Of a DNA stretch of 20,723 nt, positions 1 through 8,064 are shown piece after piece. The stretch covers positions 1-20,723 of the forward strand of contig JAOZST010000056.1 of the NCBI GenBank assembly GCA_029939535.1. The letters are read 5' to 3'. The translations under genes and the position numbers were made by a program. The DNA is from NBML01 sp029939535 (GTDB lineage: Bacteria > Desulfobacterota > Desulfobacteria > Desulfobacterales > Desulfobacteraceae). How positions within the stretch are numbered: position 1 is the stretch's first letter; each line of letters begins with the position of its first letter. The notes beneath the pieces are model-generated. The model saw nothing but the letters and a program-made list of their open reading frames with translations. It had not been told where the DNA came from and searched no databases.

Positions 1-52
1 TGTAAAAAATGAACCGGCTCACATTTTTTTCACACTAATCCGCGATGAGCCA
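1..52. mobile_element. Probable terminal end of an IS21-like insertion sequence (partial)
   Basis: The first 52 bases are AT-rich and contain GAACCGGCTCA (11-21) followed by a T-run, then CACACTAATCCGCG and TGAGCC (46-51), which is the reverse complement of the earlier GGCTCA (15-20). Repeated AACCGGCTCA/TGAGCC blocks next to poly-T tracts, with an outermost 5'-CA-3', are what I recall from the ends of IS21-family (istA/istB) elements. Read this way the element lies to the left and ends at the CA at 51-52. No transposase gene is in the window, so this rests on end structure and on the truncation of the neighbouring gene. It could also be an ordinary intergenic hairpin. Confidence 0.4.
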
Positions 53-857
53 AAAAATTAAGGAAAGATACCCCATTTACGAAAATATAGACAATATTGT
101 TGGAGGCACATTTGGATCGGAGGACGGCCATTTTGATGCCTATGCACTATTAATGGGATATAAAGCAAAAGCAAAATCTCTGGGTGTCAGTTTTTTACAG
201 GATGAGGTGGCTGAACTGCTCACTGATGGAGACGGAAATCTGACCAGGCCTTCCATTCAAGGTGTGAAAACTGTTTCTGGAGAAACATTTTTTTCTTCCC
301 ATATCGTGAATTGCACAGGGGCATGGGCAACCCGGCTGTTAAAAACAGCCGGAATTGAACTTCCGGTCAACCCGGTAAAACGTCAGGTGTTTGCTGTAAA
401 ACCTGAGTTTGTACTTGACGGCCCTCTACCGCTGACAGTTCTGCCGTCGGGATTCTATTTCAGAACAGAAACCGGTGGTCTTTTACTACTGGGCAAATCC
501 ATGGAAGATGATCCCGTTGTATTTGATTTTTCCTGGGAAGAGAACCGCTTTGAACTGTTATGGGGAGAATTATATGAGTTTGCACCCGTGTTTGAAGCAT
601 TGAAACTGATCAAAGGGTGGGCAGGACTATATGCCGTCAATACTCTGGATGCCAATGCAATTTTAGGGGAATGGCCGGATCTGAAAGGCTTTTATCTTGC
701 CAATGGTTTTTCCGGCCATGGGTTGCAGCAGGGTCCGGCTGTGGGAAGATATATAACAGAATTGATAACAGGCAAAGAACCGACTTTGGATCTTTCTATT
801 TTTGATCCAATGAGAATCCTTGAGAATAATCCCATCTACGAAGATGGTATTGTGTAA
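45..857 (+). pseudogene. 5'-truncated FAD-dependent (DAO-family) oxidoreductase
   Basis: The 270-residue frame matches the C-terminal two thirds of DAO-fold FAD oxidoreductases (sarcosine/glycine/D-amino-acid oxidase relatives, FOXRED1-like). Recognisable pieces are the conserved GGTFGSEDGHFDAYAL segment that usually sits mid-protein, NCTGAWA near residue 90, and the C-terminal flavin-contact GLYAVNTLDANAILGEWP followed by FSGHGLQQGPAVG. The N-terminal Rossmann GxGxxG motif, essential for FAD binding, is absent, and a TAA at 36-38 closes the frame just upstream. The first three codons (ATG AGC CAA) seem to come from the adjoining IS-like end, and gene-like sequence starts at about 54. There is no ribosome-binding site. 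Family identification is good; the exact substrate is unknown and the product would not be functional. Confidence 0.7.
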
Positions 858-1112
858 GGACCGCAAATTTTATAACTTTAACGAAATTGCTTGTCTTTTG
901 ATCCATCTACTACGTTCCATCAAAGGCCCGATAGGCCCGCTATTGAACCTTTAATGCGCCTTGTAGATGAACCAAAATCCTGCGCTATTTCTGTTCAACT
1001 TATTTCATCTGCGGTCTTAAGCCGGGGTCGTATTAAAAAAATAATTTTACTTTTATATTCCTTCTGTCCTATACGAGAGGAGATACAAATAAATAGGTAA
1101 AAAGGCAGGCCC
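858..1112. other. Intergenic region without recognised content
   Basis: This stretch separates the truncated oxidoreductase from the broken aminotransferase gene. A plus-strand frame of 69 codons (891-1100) exists, but it lacks a ribosome-binding site, has no recognisable motif and its last third is a low-complexity AT-rich run. The segment at 900-1040 is more GC-rich than its flanks and could be a remnant of something inserted, but I could not identify it on either strand. A purine-rich stretch (GAGAGGAG, 1075-1082) lies too far upstream to serve as the site for the ATG at 1113; AAAAAGGCAGG (1100-1110) may serve instead. Confidence 0.3.
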
Positions 1113-1984
1113 ATGAAATTTGATGATTTTAAGCTGGAAGTTTTTTTTGATAAGCATGAATTCAGTGCACCCTATCTCCTGACCCAGTCTGACTGTGAGT
1201 CCATGTCCATAAAAACCCTTTTGGAGTTTGAACCCGGAGCAGAACAGGAATTTTTAAATACCTGGCTGGGATATACCCAGGGCCGGGGAAATCCAGAGCT
1301 CTGCCGGGAAATTTCACGGCTGTATACCAGCCTCTCTTCCAAAGATGTGGTGGTCCATGTGGGGGCCCAGGAAGCCATATTTAATTTTATGAATGTGCTT
1401 CTGGAGGATAAAGACCACGTTATTACCCTGACTCCAGCCTATCAGTCCTTGTTTGGAGTGGCTGAGGCCATTGGGTGTAAGGTTTCCCAATGGGATCTGA
1501 AACAGGCAAAGGCCGGGTGGAAACTGGATATGGCATTGCTTGAGGATATGATTCAGCCCGATACAAAGCTTATCTGCATCAATACTCCCAACAATCCAAT
1601 CGGCTATACCCTTACCCGGGAAGAGATGGACCAGATTACCAGGCTGGCAAGGCAGCACGGGATATATGTTTTTTCAGACGAAGTGTATAAAGGACTTGAA
1701 ACCAGGAAAATCTTCAGATTTCCGATGATTTTTTCCAAAAATATTCAGACTTTTTTCAGTACAACAGGCCAACAGCCGGTCCCATTGCCTTTCACCGGAT
1801 GAATATGGACCAGCCCATTGGAGAATTCTGTGACCAGATGGTTGCTGAAAAAGGAGTACTGCTCCTGCCTGCCCATATCTATTCCTTTAGCGGTAACTAT
1901 TTCAGGATGGGATATGGGAGAAAGGATTTCAAAACCTGTCTGGCGCATTTTGAGGAATATTTAAAAGAAAAACACCTTATTTAA
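1113..1984 (+). pseudogene. PLP-dependent class I/II aminotransferase, internally deleted and frameshifted
   Basis: The first about 195 codons read as an intact N-terminal half of a fold-type I aminotransferase: GYTQGRGNPELCREIS, the cofactor-phosphate segment VHVGAQEAIF, NTPNNPIGYTL carrying the substrate-binding Asn, and FSDEVYKGLE with the Asp and Tyr that contact the pyridine ring. After EVYKGLE the sequence jumps to a piece typical of the C-terminal domain, and near 1756 the frame changes: RPTAGPIAFHRM and the rest of the C-terminus are read in another frame (about 1757-1984). The segment with the Schiff-base lysine (usually SxSKxxG-L) is missing, about 100-130 residues in all. The coding span is about 290 codons where this family has about 370-390. 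The gene was probably the first of a pair with the flavin reductase 24 bases downstream. Confidence 0.85.
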
Positions 1985-2008
1985 GTCTACTAAAGAAAGG
2001 AAAATTTC

Positions 2009-3148
2009 ATGAAATCCATTGAAGACGAATTGATCATAAACAAGATGAAACTAAAGAATAGACTGGTTCTGCCGCCTTTGACCACTAATTACGGAACAGA
2101 TCAGGGCAGGGTAACCCCTGAGATACTGAAGTTTTACAAAGAACGTTCCAAGGACATGGGACTGGTGATTGTGGAGGCTGCTGCTGTAAGCCCTGACGGA
2201 CGTATTGTTCCGGGGAGCCTGGGGCTGTGGGAGGATGGGCAGGTAAAAGGTATGACCGAACTTTCCAATACTATCAAACAGGCCGGTGCCCGGGCCGTGA
2301 TCCAGCTGAACCATGCCGGTGCCAAGGCCTGTCCACTGGGAATTAATACCAAAGGCCTGTCTCCTTCCGGTGTGGCCTGCCGCCCGGGGGTTGTTCCGGT
2401 GGTCATGGATACCGGAGATATGGAAAGGCTGATGACGGATTTTGTATCTGCAGCAATCCGGGCTGCAGAAGCAGGGTTTGACGGAGTTGAAATCCATGGT
2501 GCCCATCTTTATTTGTTAAGCCAGTTCCTTTCTCCTCTGACTAATTTAAGAAAAGATCAATATGGCGGAGATACTGAAAAAAGAGCTGCCCTTGCCCTGA
2601 AAATTGTGACAGAGACAAGAAAACGCCTTGGTCTGGATTATTCTGTTTTTTTCCGTCTCAATGCCGTTGAAAATATGGATGGCGGCCAGACCCTGGAGCA
2701 GGCCCTTGTCATTGGAAAACTCCTGGCAGAGGCCGGTGTTGATGCTCTGGATATATCCCTTGTGGCCAATGGTTCATGGAAGACAATTGGGGATGAAAAG
2801 ATCCTGGTTTCCAGCTCTGCCCTGGCCAAGGACCAGGCTCCGGGTTCCAATGTAGATATTACAGCTCAGTTTAAGCAGGCCTGCAATGTGCCGGTTATTG
2901 CCGTTGGCAAGCTTGGCACCAGAAAAGAGGCTGAGGCTGCAATTCAAAATACAGGCGTTGACATGGTAGCCATTGGAAGACAGATGATCTGTGATCCCAG
3001 AACAGGGGAAAAAATTCTGGCAGGTAAAAAGACCTCTGAAGGAGAGGGTAATCAGATCATTGCCTGTGAGGAATGCATGGCATGCTTTGCCTCCATTGGT
3101 AAGGGCAGTCCCCTGACCTGCAAGGTTAATAAGGATCTTCCCGGGTAA
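2009..3148 (+). CDS. NADH:flavin oxidoreductase, old yellow enzyme family (single domain)
   Basis: This 379-residue protein is an FMN-binding TIM barrel. The OYE hallmark EIHGAHLYLLSQFLSP gives His163 and His166 in the substrate pocket, followed by the conserved N-LRKDQYGG segment. The FMN-phosphate strands near the end read PVIAVGKLGT and VDMVAIGRQMICDP. The C-terminus carries Cys353, 356, 359 and 371 (CxxCxxCx11C), close to the 4Fe-4S motif of 2,4-dienoyl-CoA reductase (CxxCxxxCx11C) but one residue shorter in the middle. The protein then stops, without the FAD/NADH domains of the two-domain reductases, so it resembles the compact anaerobe versions and need not be truncated. AAAGGAAAA precedes the ATG. 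It likely reduces an activated double bond with electrons from a partner protein; the substrate is not apparent. Confidence 0.85.
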   Translation: MKSIEDELIINKMKLKNRLVLPPLTTNYGTDQGRVTPEILKFYKERSKDMGLVIVEAAAVSPDGRIVPGSLGLWEDGQVKGMTELSNTIKQAGARAVIQLNHAGAKACPLGINTKGLSPSGVACRPGVVPVVMDTGDMERLMTDFVSAAIRAAEAGFDGVEIHGAHLYLLSQFLSPLTNLRKDQYGGDTEKRAALALKIVTETRKRLGLDYSVFFRLNAVENMDGGQTLEQALVIGKLLAEAGVDALDISLVANGSWKTIGDEKILVSSSALAKDQAPGSNVDITAQFKQACNVPVIAVGKLGTRKEAEAAIQNTGVDMVAIGRQMICDPRTGEKILAGKKTSEGEGNQIIACEECMACFASIGKGSPLTCKVNKDLPG

Positions 3149-3192
3149 AGACAAGGACAATAGCACCAAATTATATGAAAATATTTTGAAAA

Positions 3193-4332
3193 TTAGACAA
3201 ATTCTGAAAGAAAAATATGGGCGGAACAAATCCGGATATCATCTTTTGAAATAAGATCAACGTCATTTTCAAGTATCACCTGGACTGCCTTGACATCAGG
3301 AAAACGGGTTTTTAAATAATATAGAGGTCTATTTATTTTTTTTCCGGATTTTTTGCATTCAATAAAATAAATAGGGTTTTTGTCTTCTGTTATTACAAAA
3401 TCGACTTCTCTTTTGTCAATATCCCTGAAGTAACGCAATTCAAGTTCCCGACCCTGTGTATCCTGTAAAAAAAAACACCATTTTAAAAGGTGACAAGCTA
3501 TCATATTTTCAAATCGCTTTCCCATGTCTTTAATAAGAGTCCAGTCAAAATGGTAATGTTTTGCCTCTTTTTTTACTGCTCTGATTTTTGGCGCACCAAA
3601 AGGATAAATCCTGAATATCATATAAAGGTTTTCAAGCATATTTATCCATCGCGCAACCGACTGGTGAGATACCTGCAAATCCTGTCTGAGGGCATTGATT
3701 GACAAAGGACTTCCCACCAGATCGGGCAGGCGGAATACCAAATGTTCTATCAACCCTAAATCTTTTACATTTTCAAGGTCCGCCAGGTCTTCACGGACAA
3801 GCCTTGACCGATACTCTCTGCTCCATCGTTTTGTCTGTCTTTCAGACTGCAAAAAAAATGGTTCCGGGAAACCGCCATAAATCATAAGGCTTTCAATGGT
3901 TTCCCTGGTGTGGATATCAAGCTCGGCAAAGGTTAATGGTAAAAGTCTGTGAAAATGATAACGCCCCTGTAAAGAATCTCCCCCACGGCGATAATAATCA
4001 AGTCGCGCACTCCCAGTGACAAGAATTTGTATCTTGTCCCCACGTTTATCATAAAGGCCTTTTACGATCTGGCGCCACCTGGAAAATTTATGGATTTCAT
4101 CCAGTACCAGATAACCGGGCCCTGCAGGGAACATTTCAGACATTATTTTTTCCCGGTCCTCCAGCGCATCCCAATTTATATATCTTTTTTCCGGGTCAAA
4201 GCCTGCCTGCTTGCAAAGATACTTTGCCAGGGTAGTTTTTCCTGCCTGTCGTGGGCCACCTATAAAGACCATTTTCTGCACCAGGTCTTGGGAAACTATA
4301 TTTTCGATATATCGGTTTAAATATTCTGCCAT
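3193..4332 (-). CDS. AAA-type ATPase with DUF4143 domain
   Basis: This 379-residue protein has a P-loop GGPRQAGKTT (25-34), a Walker B YLVLDEIH (Asp78-Glu79), a sensor segment ILVTGSARLD and, after a winged-helix-like linker (LRQDLQVSHQSVARWINML), the DUF4143 C-terminal region. Near its end EVDFVI...YFIECKKSGKK has the D...E-x-K pattern of the PD-(D/E)xK nuclease fold that this domain derives from. The family is widespread, often horizontally moved and of unsettled function; roles in stress, toxin-antitoxin-like behaviour or defence have been suggested. It stands alone, converging on the flavin reductase (44 bases between stops). The ATG at 4330-4332 has only a weak AGATTAAAATG context. All catalytic residues look intact. 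Confidence 0.9.
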   Translation of the reverse strand: MAEYLNRYIENIVSQDLVQKMVFIGGPRQAGKTTLAKYLCKQAGFDPEKRYINWDALEDREKIMSEMFPAGPGYLVLDEIHKFSRWRQIVKGLYDKRGDKIQILVTGSARLDYYRRGGDSLQGRYHFHRLLPLTFAELDIHTRETIESLMIYGGFPEPFFLQSERQTKRWSREYRSRLVREDLADLENVKDLGLIEHLVFRLPDLVGSPLSINALRQDLQVSHQSVARWINMLENLYMIFRIYPFGAPKIRAVKKEAKHYHFDWTLIKDMGKRFENMIACHLLKWCFFLQDTQGRELELRYFRDIDKREVDFVITEDKNPIYFIECKKSGKKINRPLYYLKTRFPDVKAVQVILENDVDLISKDDIRICSAHIFLSEFV

Positions 4333-4351
4333 TTTAATCTCAATCCAAAAT

Positions 4352-4391
4352 TACTCGCAGTTTTTTTTTGATAGAGTTAAATATACTCGCA
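4352..4391 (-). promoter_or_regulatory. Paired direct repeats TACTCGCA in the ATPase promoter region
   Basis: TACTCGCA occurs at 4352-4359 and again at 4384-4391, 32 bases (about three helical turns) apart, and each copy is followed by an A- or T-run. On the transcribed strand this reads TTGCGAGTATATTTAAC..., so the distal copy could overlap a -35 and the proximal one lies just upstream of the start codon. Two equally oriented sites on one face of the helix suggest a regulator operator, possibly autoregulatory. A weaker match, ATACTCG, lies at about 4671-4677. Confidence 0.35.
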
Positions 4392-4819
4392 AAAAAGCAA
4401 GATGTCAATCCGGAGTCGCCGGGTAAAAATGGAAGATGAGGCTTTCCAGCATTTCAGGTATGGATTTATTTTTTCATTCTATCCCCTGCCTGCCCGGACA
4501 GAGAAAGGATTATCGGATCGGCACCTTCTCAAGCCAGTATCCGTCGGGATCATTTATGAAATATAGGCCAGGCCCATTTCCCTATATTATTATTCTGATC
4601 TGAGCTCACTTAATGGCAAATATCCAGGTTTCAAAATAGAGTCTTTTGTTTTTATAAAAATTGATATAAAATACTCGTTTAATCGGATTTTTTCCAGGGA
4701 ACCGGGCAATAAAATATTTTTGAAAAGGGGATCAGCCAATTCAAGATTTTGATATAAAAGAGATAAAATCCCGCTGGCATCATAAATCTCCTGAATTTGA
4801 AGGGACTCTTCAGGATCAT
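4392..4819. other. Intergenic region between the ATPase and the channel gene
   Basis: Apart from the glyoxalase relic this holds only a 46-codon plus-strand frame (4613-4753) without a good ribosome-binding site. The frame of the channel gene stays open upstream to a TGA at 4721-4723 and its translation there (DFDIKEIKSRWHHKSPEFEG) looks protein-like, but it has no ATG, GTG or TTG before 4820. The channel protein may therefore have lost its original start through a small mutation, or the true start is simply at 4820. Confidence 0.3.
4510..4581 (-). pseudogene. C-terminal remnant of a VOC/glyoxalase-family gene
   Basis: On the minus strand 23 codons up to a TAA at 4510-4512 read GLYFINDPDGYWLEKVP, the near-invariant last strand of glyoxalase I and related vicinal-oxygen-chelate proteins (typically K/F-I-x-DPDGYxxE, with the terminal Glu as metal ligand). 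An in-frame stop at 4582-4584 closes the fragment on the other side, and no further homology was found upstream in any frame. It is therefore a relic, not a gene. Confidence 0.6.
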
Positions 4820-5809
4820 ATGGTTCATACCCTGAAAACCGATTGCCTTCTGGGGAATTTTAAAAGGCCGGTGAACCTGGATTTGCGTGGAATAAATTTG
4901 AATAACCAGGATCTTTCAGGGCTTGACCTTTCAGGGTATGACCTGTCCTTTGCCAGTATGAACCGGGTTAACCTTGCTAAAACCAATTTAAGTCATGCAG
5001 TCCTACAAGAGGTCAGCCTGGAAAAAGCCATTCTGGACGAGTGCGAATTCATGGGCTCTGATCTCAGCCATGCCAGTTTAAATGAATGCAGTGCAAAAAT
5101 GTGCGGGTTTGGCGGGGCCAACCTTTCCCATGCCAGCCTGATTAATGCAGACTTGAGTGATGCTGTGTTCAGCAGATCCATAATGGTTTCAGCCGACTTG
5201 AGAGCTTCTGATTTGAGACGGTCAAGGCTGTCTGAGGCAGACTTGTCCAATGCAATTTTTACAAGGGCAGTTCTGGAAGAGAGTGATTTAAAGAAGAGTA
5301 ATGTGGCCAATACCAATTTTGAACTGGCCAATATGAAGGGATGCCGTCTTCTGGGAATTAAAAATTTTAAAAGGGCTGACTGGATTGGAGCGGATATCCG
5401 GGAAATGGATCTCCGGGGGGCTTTCCTGGTTCGGCGGTATATTGCAGATGAAAATTATTTATATGAATTTCAGACCCAGAGCAGGCTCAATAAAATAATC
5501 TATTGGGCCTGGTGGGCTACCTCGGACTGCGGCAGAAGTCTTATGCGGTGGTTTGTGTGGTTGACAGGCGCTACTCTTGTGTTTGCAGGCATTTATACCC
5601 AGGTAGGTGTTGATTACGGAGATTATGAAACCTGGTTTTCCCCCATATATTTCAGTTTCGTGACCCTGACGACCCTTGGCTACGGGGATGCTGTGCCAGC
5701 CACTTTTACGGCCCAGGTTTTTGTCACTATGCAGGCCATAACCGGATACATGGGCCTGGGGGGATTATTAAGTATATTGGGAAATAAAATGGCACGACGT
5801 GCCGAATAA
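4820..5809 (+). CDS. Pentapeptide-repeat protein fused to a two-TM potassium-channel pore
   Basis: Residues about 18-205 are pentapeptide repeats of the A(D/N)Lxx type (for example NLDLRGINL, GADLS-like, LSEADLSNAIF), which fold into a right-handed beta-helix. After a short linker, residues about 240-262 form a membrane helix. The pore loop contains the K+ selectivity filter TLTTLGYGD (Thr282-Asp290), and a second membrane helix ends in LLSILGNKMARRAE. This is the minimal 2TM channel module, so a homotetramer in the cytoplasmic membrane is expected, with the beta-helix as a cytosolic domain. AGG five bases before the ATG is a modest ribosome-binding site. The HDOD gene starts 15 bases downstream, so the two are probably cotranscribed. 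Such fusions are known in databases, but their gating signal is not. Confidence 0.85.
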   Translation: MVHTLKTDCLLGNFKRPVNLDLRGINLNNQDLSGLDLSGYDLSFASMNRVNLAKTNLSHAVLQEVSLEKAILDECEFMGSDLSHASLNECSAKMCGFGGANLSHASLINADLSDAVFSRSIMVSADLRASDLRRSRLSEADLSNAIFTRAVLEESDLKKSNVANTNFELANMKGCRLLGIKNFKRADWIGADIREMDLRGAFLVRRYIADENYLYEFQTQSRLNKIIYWAWWATSDCGRSLMRWFVWLTGATLVFAGIYTQVGVDYGDYETWFSPIYFSFVTLTTLGYGDAVPATFTAQVFVTMQAITGYMGLGGLLSILGNKMARRAE

Positions 5810-5824
5810 TAGATACGAGGAACT

Positions 5825-6673
5825 ATGTTCTCATTTTTTACCAGAAAGACAGATCCAAAAGCAAAATTGAAGAAAATACTGAAAGGGTATGAGCTTCCCT
5901 CTTTTCCCGCAGTGGTCATGCAGATCCTGCAAAAAATCAGAAGTCCGTATTCGTCTATCTCCTCCATTGCGGAATCCCTTTCCCTTGATCCTGGAATATC
6001 GGTAAAAGTGTTGAGGATTGCCAATTCTGCAGCATTTTCACCTGGTAAAAAAGTGAAAAACCTCACCCAGGCCATTGCCCTGGTGGGGATATCCCAGTTG
6101 GAATCCCTGGTTCTGGGCGTGGGTGTTGCCAAGGGGATTCCAAAGCAATCCTGCCAATGGCATGATCCTGCCCAATTCTGGTTGACATCTGCCAGACGTG
6201 CCATGCTGGCCAGTGATCTTGCCCTTTTGCTTTGCCCTGCAAAGGAATCTGAATGTTTTACAGCGGCATTTCTTCAGGACATGGCATTACCATTTCTTGC
6301 CTGCCATAGAAGCGATACATATGATTCTATCTTTAAGAAATGGCATCTTGAGGGAGGTGACCTTGCCATGCTGGAAAGGGAACACCTGGAGTGGGACCAT
6401 GCCGAGGTGGCTACCTGGATCGCCAGTGAATGGGGCCTTCCGGAAAATATCGCCGCCGCCATCCAGGGGCACCATGGACAAACAGTGGAAGATTATGAAT
6501 CCCTTGGGCCGGTCAGACTTGCGGCCGTTCTCCGGGAAGAAGATGATAATTCAAGCATTGATGAGATGATTGCAGAGGCCAGGGATACCTATGGGGTGTC
6601 TGAGGATAAAATGCAGGCAATTATCGAACCTGGATTTGAAAAAGCAAAGGACCTGGCCCGGCTGATTGTTTAA
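5825..6673 (+). CDS. HDOD-domain protein (signalling output, hydrolytically doubtful)
   Basis: The 282-residue protein is almost entirely an HDOD domain. It starts with the typical LPSFPAVVMQILQKI and proceeds through IAESLSLDPGISVKVLRIANSA and the LTQAIALVGISQLESLVLG helix pair. It ends with FLQDMALPFL, HAEVATWIASEWGLPENIAAAIQGHH and a short C-terminal extension. HDOD proteins are relatives of HD phosphohydrolases that usually lack the full metal site and act as scaffolds in two-component, chemotaxis or c-di-GMP circuits. No receiver, GGDEF or EAL domain is attached here. GAGGAAC precedes the ATG, and the gene follows the channel gene by 15 bases, hinting that the pair works in the same response. 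Confidence 0.85.
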   Translation: MFSFFTRKTDPKAKLKKILKGYELPSFPAVVMQILQKIRSPYSSISSIAESLSLDPGISVKVLRIANSAAFSPGKKVKNLTQAIALVGISQLESLVLGVGVAKGIPKQSCQWHDPAQFWLTSARRAMLASDLALLLCPAKESECFTAAFLQDMALPFLACHRSDTYDSIFKKWHLEGGDLAMLEREHLEWDHAEVATWIASEWGLPENIAAAIQGHHGQTVEDYESLGPVRLAAVLREEDDNSSIDEMIAEARDTYGVSEDKMQAIIEPGFEKAKDLARLIV

Positions 6674-6753
6674 CATACAAATAGGTACTGGTATGCTGGC
6701 TGAAAAAGGAGAAATCAGGAGCTTTATTTTACAAACCTGAAAAGAATAAATAG

Positions 6754-8064
6754 ATGATGATAACTGCTCCTATTTTTGCTCCTGGCCGATGGGTATATTT
6801 CTGGCTGGTTCTTTTTTGTCTTCAGGCGACCCTGCCAGCTCTGTCCAGGGGATACACCCGGTCCCAATACCAGAAATTTCAGAATTCAATCATTGATCAG
6901 CGTCTCCGCCTGAATCCGGCCTTTAAAAAGATAAAACGGAAAAAGACCCGATATATTATTGTTCATACTTCTGAATTGGGTCTTGATGCAACCTTGCGGG
7001 TTGTCTCAAAGGGAAAACAATTTAAAAGCGGTTATAAAACACCAGGCGGACATGCCCATTATGTGATTGCCAGGAACGGCCGTACCTATAAGGTTTTGGA
7101 TAGAAAATACAGGGCAGACCATGCAGGAATGTCCATGTGGAATGGGCAGGAGGATATTTCCAGGGTTTCTGTGGGTATTGAACTTGTGGGATATCATAAT
7201 GCACCCATCACTAAAAATCAGTATAAATCTGTGGGCCTGCTGATTAAGATTTTACAAAAAGTCTATGGCCTAAGGGACCAGGATGTGCTGACCCACAGCC
7301 AGGTGGCCTATGGCAAGCCCAACCCCTGGTTTAAGAAAAATCATCGGGGCCGCAAGCGATGCGCTAAAAATTTTATTCGTTCAAACGCTGGATTGGAAAA
7401 GACCTGGGCCTATGATCCAGATGTCAGGGCAGGAAGACTCATGGAAGATCCTCTGCTGGCCAAGGTGTTTTATGGTATTGGCACTGATCCCATGAACCTT
7501 GCTGACACCAGGGTTAACCAGTCCAATATTATTTCAAAAACAAATTCTGCCTGGTCCATTGCAGGGGAAGATTTCGACAGCAGGACAACTGCCTATCTTC
7601 TTCCCGGAGGGCAGATGATTGCCGGCAGCAGGATCAATGAAAAAATCGGCTGGGACAATCTGCCGGTAAATACAAAGGTTCTTTTGAACCAGGAACCAGA
7701 GATAAAAGGAGTTAAGGCTCGAACTTCGGTCAGAGTTATTTCCAATACCAGGACAGCCTGGTCCCATGCAGGCACAGCTTACAAAGAGGATACCACCTTC
7801 TATTTTTTGCCTTCAGGGAAAATTTATCCAGGTCCCAGGATATCGGACTGGGATGACCTGCCTTTGAACACCAGACTGATCGTGGGATATAAAGGGCCAT
7901 TTCAGCTTACAAAGGTCCAGACTGCCTATAAAATAGCAGGCAGAAAATATAAGGATGTAACAACCCTTTATTTTTTGCCTCCGGAACAATTGATTACAGG
8001 GAACAAGATAGCAGATTTCAGCCAGATCCCCAAAGGGACCCAGGTGTTTCTGCCTGTGCCTTAG
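6754..8064 (+). CDS. Secreted N-acetylmuramoyl-L-alanine amidase with three C-terminal repeats
   Basis: The N-terminus is a signal peptide (hydrophobic WVYFWLVLFCLQATLPA, cleavage near residue 31), so the protein acts in the periplasm or outside. Residues about 65-210 are an Amidase_2 zinc domain: IIVHTSE supplies His71, ADHAGMSMW His123, VLTHSQVAYG His181 and KRCAKNF Cys203. His71/His181/Cys203 follow the two-His-one-Cys ligand set of T7 lysozyme-type amidases. The rest consists of three homologous units at about 260-312, 329-377 and 385-434. Each follows (N/R/Q)(S/T)A(W/Y)xxAG...TTxYxLP...(I/L)xxG(S/P/N)(R/K)I...LPxxT, probably an SH3-like wall-binding or structural repeat. The ATG follows the HDOD gene by 80 bases with a weak AAAAG ribosome-binding site. 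Role: peptidoglycan remodelling or recycling. Confidence 0.88.
   Translation: MMITAPIFAPGRWVYFWLVLFCLQATLPALSRGYTRSQYQKFQNSIIDQRLRLNPAFKKIKRKKTRYIIVHTSELGLDATLRVVSKGKQFKSGYKTPGGHAHYVIARNGRTYKVLDRKYRADHAGMSMWNGQEDISRVSVGIELVGYHNAPITKNQYKSVGLLIKILQKVYGLRDQDVLTHSQVAYGKPNPWFKKNHRGRKRCAKNFIRSNAGLEKTWAYDPDVRAGRLMEDPLLAKVFYGIGTDPMNLADTRVNQSNIISKTNSAWSIAGEDFDSRTTAYLLPGGQMIAGSRINEKIGWDNLPVNTKVLLNQEPEIKGVKARTSVRVISNTRTAWSHAGTAYKEDTTFYFLPSGKIYPGPRISDWDDLPLNTRLIVGYKGPFQLTKVQTAYKIAGRKYKDVTTLYFLPPEQLITGNKIADFSQIPKGTQVFLPVP

Noticed and set aside
891..1100. 69-codon plus-strand frame between the two pseudogenes
   Set aside because: No ribosome-binding site, no family resemblance and an AT-rich tail; not enough to call a gene, though the GC-richer 900-1040 piece remains unexplained.
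3065..3148. C-terminal truncation of the old-yellow-enzyme protein
   Set aside because: The sequence ends just after a complete cysteine motif, as in compact single-domain members; no further domain remnants follow in the short gap.
4613..4753. 46-codon frame upstream of the channel gene
   Set aside because: Weak start context, no recognised motif and no continuity with the channel frame; it may be chance in an AT-rich spacer.
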